This document shows positions 55,573 to 64,000 of a stretch of 64,000 nucleotides of DNA, in pieces. Both the position numbers and the translations under genes were made by a program. Below the pieces are notes generated by a model. It had not been told where the DNA came from. It searched no databases and worked only from the letters and a program-made list of their open reading frames with translations. How positions within the stretch are numbered: position 1 is the stretch's first letter; each line of letters begins with the position of its first letter. The stretch comes from Incurvaria masculella (Eukaryota; Arthropoda; Insecta; Lepidoptera; Incurvariidae): NCBI GenBank assembly GCA_946894095.1, contig OX335655.1:6324001-6388000 (forward strand), given 5' to 3'.

Positions 55573-56365
55573 ATATTTAATATACCAAATTTAATCAAGA
55601 TCGTTTGCGCCAAAATAGCATGATTTAATGAGAAACATATAATAATTCCCATTTAGAGCTTCGTTGACATTTGGTGGCAATAAAAAAAAAGCATTTGCCG
55701 CAAGAACCTTTCTGCACTTGCACTGCTACATTGCTTACCTAGTAAGTAAGTAACGTATAACGTAGGTAAGTTTTGCGTGGTCTCCAACCCACAGCCAGCC
55801 TCAACATCGAAAACGTTAGAGAGAGAGAGCACTGTATTCGCAGCACTAGCCAATAAATCTGTATAAAAGTAAAACTCAGAAGTTGGTAGTGAATTCATTT
55901 CGCTCATAAAGTTGTCCGGCTACTGACGTTGCACGAGAATTGCGGCGGGCAGTGGGCGGGTTGGGTGGGAGGGACGGTGAACGGACGTGACGTGGGAAAT
56001 GAACGCGGGCGGGAGGCAAATATTGGAAATGGGGCGGGGAGGAAAAGCGTCCGCCTCGCGGTTTTATGGCCGAATGAAATCTCCGAGCTGTAATGCAATG
56101 TTCCCTCCGGTAATAACGGCAATTTTGTGCAGATTGCAGATACGAGAAATAAACCGGGATCTTACATTCATAATCCTCGGATTTAATGTTTCTTTCAATG
56201 GCGCATCTACATTATTAGAAATATGAAATAATATAAATGTAAAGAAAAATGTATCCCCCCAAACATAAAAAAACCCGTCGACTTATTTAGTGTATTCTAT
56301 GATATAAACCTGTAGCATCGATGATTTTAGCGGTTTTGCAAAAACTGATTTGTAACTTGGAATAG
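55573..56365. other. Nothing recognised; GC-rich patch at 55,920-56,060
   Basis: The GC- and purine-rich patch has frames on both strands but no motif and no splice-flanked exon that I can defend. Confidence 0.35.
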
Positions 56366-56490
56366 AGTGAGCCCTGCTCATAGTGGGAAGGTCCTGGCAT
56401 GTCACCTAATTCCTTCGGGAATGTGGTGTATTGAAATAACATCATAACGGTAGTTGTGTGCTATTAGCTATCCACGTCATATTACATAAT
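56366..56490 (+). mobile_element. SINE tail fragment
   Basis: 'gtcctggcatgtcacctaat', 'tccttcgggaatgtggtgta' and 'agctatccacgtcatattac' are the 3' part of the SINE family. Confidence 0.6.
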
Positions 56491-57521
56491 AAAGGAACTC
56501 GTTCAAGAGTTCCTTTATCTGGAGCTAATCCTGGATGTCGATTCAGGTCATGCTTACCATAAAAATGCGCTGTCATAGGTACTGAGCGGACATCTAAAAA
56601 CACAACTCCATAGGATAAGAGGAAGCGGTTCTAAATTAGCTTGCAAGATTTGACCGAAACAAACAAACTTATAAACATTTTAAGTTAAATAAAAGCTTGT
56701 AGAAAGTACGCAAGCAAATCGTGCTAATTCGTTTTTACTTTCTACCAACCTGCCGGCGGGCTGGCTCGCTGGCTTGACCGACTGATATGGACGAATAATG
56801 CCAAACTCAAGTAAAACAAGTGCTTATTAGAAAGGTCGTCACGTGGAGGCCCTCGGAGACAGCCGGGACACTCGGCACGCCCTCATTAACCGCATTCTGT
56901 AGCCGTCGAGGTGGGGGGGGGGGGGTAGGGGCTGCGGCGGCGGGAGGGGGGGGTGTCTTATTGAGCCCTTATTAGTTAGCTCTCCTTTTATTTCTCACAC
57001 TTCTCTAAAGTGGATGAACTTCTATCAGACATATCTTCCTTTCTTTCTCCGTTGAAAGGGCGTGGGAATGTTCAGGAACATTCTGAGATGAATGGTATTT
57101 TGAGTAATGGCCGATGGTGTTTCAGATCCGTCCGCCTTTGTCATTCTTTAGAGAAAAATATTATTCCTATTTTGAAAAAAAAAATCGTTTTTCGCCGAAG
57201 AAACTCGACCGTGTCTTTTTCGGAGAGTTGTTTTGTAGGATATGACTTACAATTAATGCAAGCTAAATAAACTGTTTACTCAAATAATTCGAAAATACAT
57301 TTTAAACAACGTCGTAACAGAAGTAACGAAAAGTACTACTTTGTGACGTCTTTTTGATACTTTTTGTATGAAAAAAATGTCAAAGTAATGCTGTCACAGA
57401 GTACTACTTTTTGTTTTCTGATATGACTATTTATCTCAACCTTAGTGTATGTGTCATCAAAACGAACCAATTATTGTAAGGAACATGCGGAGTAGAATGC
57501 GCTATCTAGATTTTGATCCTA
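56491..57521. other. Noncoding; poly-G tract at 56,910-56,955
   Basis: Contains 'gaggtgggggggggggggta' and a second G run, a possible G-quadruplex site. The ORF at 57,010-57,270 has no motif. Confidence 0.4.
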
Positions 57522-57565
57522 AACCGTAAAATAATTCTACTTATTAGTAGAATTATTTTACGGTT
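57522..57565. repeat. Perfect 20-bp inverted repeat with a 4-nt loop
   Basis: 'aaccgtaaaataattctact' tatt 'agtagaattattttacggtt'. It could be the core of a MITE, a cruciform or an RNA hairpin. Confidence 0.85.
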
Positions 57566-58245
57566 CTTTAAATTATACAAAAATGTGATGTCCAATGATA
57601 TACAAGTTAGTTAGTTTTATTCTGGGAGATTAGATTTCTCGAACGGATATATTCATTTTTATTTACTACTCTATTATATATTTGTACTTCTCTAAAACGT
57701 TTGCATGCTTCTCGGTAGCTTTGATCTTTTTTCATCCAATGAAAAGATGGACGTTATTAATTTTTTACCTTTAGTAAGTATCCATCCATTATTATTTGAT
57801 TTTTGCACGTAGTATTTTTTCTTGTTTGTGTTTTGTGTATTGTTATGTTTCTTGCATCTGAATATAATAGATATTTTTAAATCACATCTCAATAGTATAA
57901 AACTGCAACAAAAATATAAATAAATAATCAATATATAAATATCATTGTCAATTATTTTAAACATAAAAATCTGTTACTTATTTCCTAAAGAAAGGTATCT
58001 CTGTAATAAACGATGGGCCGAATAAAAGCTGAATAAGTACCTACAAGTCCCCATCGGGCCACCTAAAAGAGCTTCTACCGAGTAGTACAGACTCCTCAAA
58101 GTAGCTGCTGCTGAAACTCGAAGAGAAATATCGAATATGTTCTGCCAATACAAGTCGGTGTCACAATATAATGATTGAGTAAGAGAGCCAAAGCCTGGGA
58201 CTGACGACAATAGTCTAATATCGTAAATAATGCGTCTATAGCTTC
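57566..58245. other. Unidentified; minus ORF 57,974-58,210
   Basis: The 78-codon minus frame ('GFGSLTQSLYCDTDLYWQN' … 'AHRLLQRYLSLGNK') looks protein-like in composition, but I do not recognise it. The rest is AT-rich. Confidence 0.3.
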
Positions 58246-60600
58246 TCGTCTGGATGCGAATCAGAATCAGAATCAGAATCAGAAATGTTTTTATTCATTG
58301 TCAATTGATACATGCTGGCCAGAGCGCGCGAGCGTCTCAGGTGTGTGGCTAAGAACTCCTATTGTAGAATGTCACTGCCTTAACATACATAGTTTTACTA
58401 CCTTTAAGTAGGTGTATGGTCTTGTGCTAGTCTATCTAATTTGATTTTCAAGACCGCTGGTACAGTGTAGTCGGATTTGGGTGTTGGGAAGGAATCGGGA
58501 TCGGATTGGGTAGGGTGCTGGGATTTGTGCTTAAATTCTACGGATTCTCGGTGCAGTCTGCCTCTCGCTGAGCGGCCGGCTGCGTTCTTTCTTTTCTACA
58601 TAGTTTATCTCGCCAAGCCGGGAGTCTCGCATCCGCGGATTGTTGAGATAACAATCACCAGGAGCCTCCAAGTCAGTGATGTGGAGCTCTTCGATACGCC
58701 TGAGCATATCGCCGTGCAGATCAGTTGCACGGATCTCCCATGGATCTTGGTCTAGCATTTCCCACAGTGTGTCAGTGTCTAGTCTGCGTGGTATTTGAGC
58801 TGCGCATTTCAGTGCCATACGGTACTGCCTCTCTATCATCAATCTGTTGGTCTTGCTAAAACGAGGCAGTAGCTGTACCGTTCCGTAATCAAGTATCGGA
58901 AGCAGGCAGGCCTGTATGATGCGCCGCTTGACTTCCAAGTCTACGTTCGAGTACCATCCGATTATCGGGTAGAGTGCGCCTCGAATTCGCTTGGCTTTCT
59001 TTGTCACATATCTCGCATGCGGGCCCATCGTCATCGTCTTGTCGTAGATTACTCCCAGGTAGCGGATCTCTTTCTTGTAGTAAATTATCTCGCCTGCCCT
59101 CAGACGGATGTGGTGTCTGTATTTTTGCTTCTTTGTGAACATGATACACTCAGTCTTATCCACGTTACACTTCAGTCCCCATCGTTGGTAGTATCGTACG
59201 ATCGTCTCGGTGGCCCATTCGGCTCGCTGGGTAGCTAGGTCGGGTTTGTATGCTCGATTAAGAATGCATAGGTCGTCAGCGTACTGCGACAGGCACTGGC
59301 CGTGTATGCGGTCTCTGAGGTCCCAGATATCATGGACGTATAGGTTGAATATGACAGGTCCTAAAATAGAGCCCTGCGGTACTCCGTGAGGAAGCGGTTT
59401 CGTGCATCCGCTAGTTGTTCTGAACTTCCCGTAGACTAGACGTCCACACAGATAGTTCTCGAGCATCTTCGTGACATTGGCTGGTACGTCAGCGGTCTGT
59501 AGTTTCTTGACTAATCCTGCATGGTTAATTGAGTCGAACGCCTTGGAGAGGTCCGTCGAAACCATTGCTACGCTATCTTTAGCCGCAAGCGCCTCGGTGA
59601 TGAAGCTGCTTGTTCGTAGGATCTGCGTGCCGGTGCCTCGCTGGCGCGTGAACCCGTGCTGGAAGTGGGGTTGGAGTCGGTGGGCCGTTTCTCTCAGTCG
59701 CGACAGCAGAAGTCTCTCGCATAGCTTTCCCATGATGTTGAGTAGGGTGATCGGTCGGTACGACTTGGCCTCCTGGTAATTTTTCCCTGGTTTGTGGAGG
59801 AATATGCACTCCCCGATCTTCCATCTCTCTGGGAAGTAACCCGTGCTGAGGACGTAGTCGGCTATTGGCTTGTACGCATCGAGGAAGGTGTCTCCTCCGA
59901 GCTTAAGAGCATCGGCTCGGATTTGGTCCGGGCCCGGCGCTTTCTTGTTTTTGAATTTTCTAAGCGCGCATTGGATCTCAGCGGTTGATGTCGGGTCAAG
60001 TGGTTCAAACGGTGTGTAAATCTCTGTGCCAGAATCCATTTCGCTTATTACGGCTTCTTGCACAATGGCCGCGTCGACGAGGGCGTCGATCGTCTCCCCT
60101 TCTGTATTGCAGTTTGGAATATACGGTAGTCGCTGGATCGGAGCTTTAAGGCTACGCTGAATTCGCCACATCTTGCTCCGGTTGTCTTTGGGATCGTTGA
60201 TGATGCCCGTCCAAGTTTTCTCACGTAGTTCGGCAAGTTCTCGCGTGAGTCGATGTCGAAGTTGGTTGTAGATAGCTCGTGTTTCCTCGCGCTGTCCGTC
60301 TAGGTGGAAACGCTTCCTCCAAGCTACGGCTCTCGCTCGGTTGCGTGCTCTGATCAAATCCTGCAGCTCTATCCGTAATCCGTCTCGTCGTCTCGGAATC
60401 TTCAACGGTGCGTGAATGTCGAGTGTCTCGATGATTCCTCTTTCCAGCTTAGCTATGTGCTCCTCACATTCTGCGTTGGTCTCAATCGCTCGGCTCAGGT
60501 TAATATTGTTCATGATGTGCTCGGAGAGCGTATTTTCGAATGCTTGCCGCGTTTCTCGGTTCTCTGGATGCGACGGAAAGAAGCCATACAATTACAGTGG
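58246..60600 (-). mobile_element. 5'-truncated Jockey-type LINE
   Basis: Minus strand. The 3' end is marked by a '(tgattc)n' tract at 58,257-58,286 ('gaatcagaatcagaatcaga' on the plus strand). Contains one long RT frame. The endonuclease half is absent, so the copy was truncated on insertion near 60,600. Confidence 0.8.
58531..60591 (-). CDS. Reverse transcriptase of Jockey-type LINE, 686 aa, lacks endonuclease
   Basis: Open without stops. Landmarks: 'FKNKKAPGPDQIRADALK', 'YRPITLLNIMGKLCERLL', 'QHGFTRQRGTGTQILR', 'VSTDLSKAFDSINHAGL', 'HGVPQGSILGPVIFNLYV', the catalytic 'SQYADDLCILN', and the C-terminal 'YGTVQLLPRFSKTNRLMI'. The first in-frame Met lies after the endonuclease region, which is missing upstream, so this is the 3' part of ORF2. 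The frame is intact enough to suggest a recent insertion. Confidence 0.85.
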   Translation of the reverse strand: MYGFFPSHPENRETRQAFENTLSEHIMNNINLSRAIETNAECEEHIAKLERGIIETLDIHAPLKIPRRRDGLRIELQDLIRARNRARAVAWRKRFHLDGQREETRAIYNQLRHRLTRELAELREKTWTGIINDPKDNRSKMWRIQRSLKAPIQRLPYIPNCNTEGETIDALVDAAIVQEAVISEMDSGTEIYTPFEPLDPTSTAEIQCALRKFKNKKAPGPDQIRADALKLGGDTFLDAYKPIADYVLSTGYFPERWKIGECIFLHKPGKNYQEAKSYRPITLLNIMGKLCERLLLSRLRETAHRLQPHFQHGFTRQRGTGTQILRTSSFITEALAAKDSVAMVSTDLSKAFDSINHAGLVKKLQTADVPANVTKMLENYLCGRLVYGKFRTTSGCTKPLPHGVPQGSILGPVIFNLYVHDIWDLRDRIHGQCLSQYADDLCILNRAYKPDLATQRAEWATETIVRYYQRWGLKCNVDKTECIMFTKKQKYRHHIRLRAGEIIYYKKEIRYLGVIYDKTMTMGPHARYVTKKAKRIRGALYPIIGWYSNVDLEVKRRIIQACLLPILDYGTVQLLPRFSKTNRLMIERQYRMALKCAAQIPRRLDTDTLWEMLDQDPWEIRATDLHGDMLRRIEELHITDLEAPGDCYLNNPRMRDSRLGEINYVEKKERSRPLSERQTAPRIRRI

Positions 60601-60945
60601 AAAACCGAACGTATTTATTTGTGATAACATAATAAAACACATATCATAATGTGGTTTAGAGATGACAGAATTTATGATTTATATTATATTTAGTGGCTAT
60701 ATAAAATAGGATAAAAGCAGAATATGTTTTGGACATTTAATTTACTGATTCCGTCATTTGGACTTAGGCTAATACTAGTATATGTAAATTGAAAATACTT
60801 AGTCAGGTCATTAGTCCGTCAAATAATGAAAACTTTTGAATTTAGAATGCTGAACACAAACATATTTATTGAATTCGAGTATCGATTTTTTTATGAAAAT
60901 AAAAATGTAAACTATTGCGAATTTCATTCATTTGAAAATATGGTG
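60601..60945. other. AT-rich spacer, nothing recognised
   Basis: Between the LINE and the mariner remnant. Confidence 0.4.
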
Positions 60946-62495
60946 TGAACGTTAAAAGAAGACGGCGGTTATCGACTTGCGTCGATGCGGTTTCGATTTC
61001 CATCAGATTTTCGACCAACTGAAAGTTTTGAATACAACCATAATATTATTTTATCGCTCGATCAAACGATATAATGAAGATTCAAGTGTAGAAGGGAAAA
61101 AAATAAAGAGTCTGTTAGGACTCCAGCAATGATAAAATGGCACGAATCCAAAGAAATCCTATGCGCAAGCAGAAACTGTTGTGAAAAAGGTGTTGAATGT
61201 AGGGTGTGGGGTGGTGTTTATGCCTCTATACGATAGGGTTATACGGGGATGCAACGGAAAAACGGTTCCATGATTTGATTATATTGACACATTTATAATG
61301 TACAACGAAGTGGAATGCATGTGCGTGGAGCGGCTGCCTCGGAGTCACTCCGGCGGCGGCGGCGGCGGCGCGGAGTAGGAACGTCGCGTCGGAAGGTTGC
61401 TGACCGCCGCATAGGGCTTCGTGTTTATGGAAGAAAAATAGGACTCGATTAGATGCGTGTTTAATGGTACTGAGACTAAAGAGATCCCGCCGATTTGTTG
61501 ATACGCGAGAAAAGAGCATCGTGAAATTATTTTTTCGAATGAAAACAAACCTGGAGGAGAGCTAAACAAGCAAAATAATAAGGTGTACGCCCATAATAGT
61601 GACGAAGCGAGCAGCCGCATGTCGCGTGTCCGGAAAGGCCATTTTCCATCGTCACACATGGTTTGGGCTGGGATTCTCATATTTGGGCTTAAGGCTACAT
61701 ATGACGCTAACCACCAATATTTTGGTGTAATTTATTTTATCTCAGCATCAATTAAGAATAAATACCCGTAGAAAAATCTAAATATCAAAGTTTAGACTAA
61801 TATCTATTGTATGACCGTAAAACGGTTTTTTTCACTAGATTTTCAAGCTGGCGCTTGGAAACTATACATGATTTAGACAGTTTTCTGTTTTGTGGTACAA
61901 GATCATACATTTATCTAGCTTATTCACTAGTACACATATTTACTTCAAAAACTAGACTTTACAGGCCAAAATATGAATTTCTCCCTCCTGAAAACGAATT
62001 TGACGCGACTAATGAACTCTAACGCAAACTCACCACTTCTGGAGGTCGCCATTATCGTTTGTTTTCTGAACGCTGGACTCAGTTGGGGCCTCAACTGAGG
62101 TATATTTTGGTGAGAAAGTCGTAAAAACTAATTTATTTTCTAATGAAAATACATTACTCAGCAAACCGTTTCTCATGCCACGTATAATAACAGACATTGG
62201 GTATTCCAGAAAGATTCTGCGCCAGCTCATAGAGTGAAAATCACGCAAAACTGCCTGGCGGCGCGTGAAATTGGCTTAAACCGGCCCTCCTCCAGTCCAA
62301 ACTTAAATCCGTTGGATTGTAAAATATGAAAACACTTGGAGAAAGTTGCCTGCTTAAAGCCTTATACTTATTTGGATTCACTCGAGGCATCCTTGATCAA
62401 AGCAGCAGATATGAACCTTGTTCGTGCTGCTATAGAGGATGGGCCGCATATGTTGAAGGATTGTATTCAAAATCACGGGGGCAATTTTGAATAAG
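60946..62495 (+). pseudogene. Decayed mariner-family transposon
   Basis: Scattered transposase blocks in order on the plus strand, in several frames: HTH-linker-like 'VRTPAMIKWHESKE' (about 61,110), 'KQNNKVYAHNSDEASSR' and 'GHFPSSHMVWAGI' (about 61,570-61,675), 'HWVFQKDSAPAHRVKIT' (about 62,195-62,250), 'SSPNLNPLDC' (about 62,300) and 'VRAAIEDGPHMLKDCIQNHG' (about 62,425-62,480). Stops, frameshifts and an insertion with a (CGG)n tract (61,200-61,420) kill it. Confidence 0.8.
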
Positions 62496-62654
62496 TTTAG
62501 TTAACATAAGAATTTAGGTTTTCGTAAGTTTTTTTTTATGTATATGCTTACATGCCAAAATATCTCAATTATTTCACACACAACATGTCACCCGACTAGG
62601 TATGTAGCATACATATCAAACTCGACGAGGGCTTTATATACCTGACATAGGTTC

Positions 62655-63045
62655 CTACTGTGCGGGTTAGCCTAGCACATTGCATTTTCGAACGAATTAG
62701 GTGCCATGTCAGTACGTACAGTCATATTGTACGTCTACATTGGACTCATCCAGTAAGGAAAATAACCTTACACGGCAATCTTATTCATATTCTATTGCTG
62801 AGTTTGTTCTTTAACCAATTGATGTTTCTTATTGTTTTAATAGCAATTAGATTAAGGAAATATTTTTATTTTGACTCCCGGCGAATGACGAATCCAAGAG
62901 TGTGTGTTTCACACAGTGAAATCCGAAACAAGTCCATTCACAACGGTTGGACAGTCACTCCTCCAGAAGCCAACCGCTGCCAGTGTTGCTTAACCTCCAC
63001 GATCGAGCACCGAGGTGTCGCGCCACAGAGCTACTGAGGCTGAAT
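62655..63045 (-). mobile_element. SINE, composite head with 5S-like words
   Basis: Minus strand: 'ttcagcctcagtagctctgt' (A-box-like), 'ggaggttaagcaacactgg' (5S-like), body diverged, tail near 'ggcacctaattcgttcg'. Confidence 0.6.
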
Positions 63046-63464
63046 GTGGAGGTCGGTAGGATAACAAATAAATTTAATACAACCCAAAACAAAAGATGTA
63101 ATACTGAATTAAACTGGAACTGAACTAAGTTTTCAGTGGCCCTCGAAACTTTAGCGTAAAGTTATTTCACCCCTAAGACGACAGCCGCCCCAGAAGTCAG
63201 CGCGCGCCGTCCCCTCGCGTCGACGCCACAATACATTTCCATGGCTCAAGACATTATCATTTATTTACAACTTCTTTCCTACTTCTTTCAGAAATAAATC
63301 TCAAAGTAAGACAAAGCCCAAAACTTGGCTTTATCAAATCGTTATGCGGCATCTCCTTTTTTAATTTTCGAATACTTACAAGTAGGTCTAGACTTTGCCA
63401 ACAAGAAACAAAATTAAAGTAATAATTCAAAATTCTGTGAAAAAAATCACTTTATACTAAGCCT
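63046..63464. other. Nothing recognised
   Basis: GC-rich short patch at 63,175-63,235 without ORF or motif; otherwise AT-rich. Confidence 0.35.
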
Positions 63465-63572
63465 TCTTTATATGGCACGATTATATTTAACTGGATAGAA
63501 ATCAAGGACAATATTCATTGCCACTTCAACCATCGATTATTTAATGCGAGGTACCAACCCGGACGGGATTAA
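63465..63572 (-). mobile_element. SINE fragment (tail and body)
   Basis: 'atggcacgattatatttaac', 'attcattgccacttcaacca' and 'ggtaccaacccggacgggat' are SINE body words in reverse order. Confidence 0.6.
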
Positions 63573-63585
63573 CCTTGAAAACAAA

Positions 63586-63642
63586 CAGGACAATCAACAA
63601 TCAGGACAAACAATCAGGACAAACAATCAGGACAAACAATAG
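63586..63642. repeat. 13-bp tandem repeat, ~4 units
   Basis: 'caggacaaacaat' repeated three times plus imperfect first copies. A short microsatellite. Confidence 0.85.
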
Positions 63643-64000
63643 TATAGTTCTGATGCGCGTGCTATCTTTTTATTATCTCCGTATTAAATCGCATTTTGTA
63701 TGCTTAGTCCGGTGCTAATTAGCACATAACATTTGTACAGGTCACTTAGAATACGACAGTTGAACGTGGAATCTGAACTATGAACGATACATTCTTCCGT
63801 CGCCTCTTACGACATGCAAGTGAATAAATGCAGTTGGACCGGTTTTTTTTCATGCATCTAACACCATAAAACTAGAGCCAGATATATTTACATCCAGGTG
63901 TCATGCACTCATCATGGACGGAAGTGAAATGTGAAATACATTCGTATCGCGACCGTGTGTCCACGTATTATATAATGAATCCCATCAAAAACATAAATGT
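63643..64000. other. Right-edge sequence, nothing recognised
   Basis: No gene or repeat supported. Confidence 0.4.

Noticed and set aside
58477..58755. Plus-strand ORFs over the 58.5-60.6 kb region
   Set aside because: They are opposite the clear reverse transcriptase frame.
61226..61519. Minus ORF with an alanine run near (CGG)n
   Set aside because: The alanine run is the repeat itself; the frame has no domain and lies in a broken mariner copy.

Overview
The window looks like lepidopteran (moth or butterfly) nuclear DNA. It has no operons or prokaryotic genes. Short GC-rich coding exons sit in long AT-rich introns packed with repeats. Several repeats are, from memory, typical of Lepidoptera: the element ending in 'ccgactcgcacttggccggt' and starting 'gttccgtacccaaagggt' (11.57, 18.8, 46.3, 53.7, 54.0 kb), the 'cttcaaaaaaggaggagg' element, a Lep1-like Helitron fragment (7.56 kb), and a composite tRNA/5S-headed SINE family.

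Host gene. One gene dominates the left half, on the minus strand. I reconstructed 22 consecutive internal exons between 33,068 and 4,099 (about 3.36 kb of coding sequence, about 1,118 codons), with matching GT/AG sites and intron phases. They encode an alternating array of thrombospondin type-1 repeats. The order of motifs follows vertebrate THSD7A/THSD7B, large type-I membrane proteins. The 5' exons (signal peptide, first repeats) and 3' exons (last repeat, transmembrane segment, tail) were not found, so both ends probably lie outside the window. None of the exons is long enough to stand out as an ORF, and several longer ORFs over them are in the wrong frame.

Right half (33-64 kb). I found no host exon here. 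It is mobile DNA: a fresh Ty3/Gypsy element of CsRn1 type with two 253-bp LTRs that read identically (36,865-43,014), a zinc-finger/RT/restriction-like-endonuclease element with two frameshifts (48.7-51.8 kb), a 5'-truncated Jockey-type LINE (58.25-60.6 kb), two mariner remnants, TTAA-flanked piggyBac-like nonautonomous elements, SINEs and tandem arrays. A second, apparently intact LINE (22.6-26.6 kb) lies in an intron of the host gene, in the opposite orientation.

Most interesting. (1) The CsRn1-type element carries an 89-codon antisense ORF for a small membrane protein with an N-terminal myristoylation-like signal, one transmembrane helix and a C-terminal PPxY motif. (2) The 3' part of one host exon together with its donor site is triplicated in tandem. 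(3) A 61-bp minisatellite abuts the acceptor of the last exon seen. (4) Several nested insertions can be read to the base, one of them with an empty-site copy elsewhere in the window.

All calls come from reading the sequence by eye. Family names rest on motif memory, not on a search.
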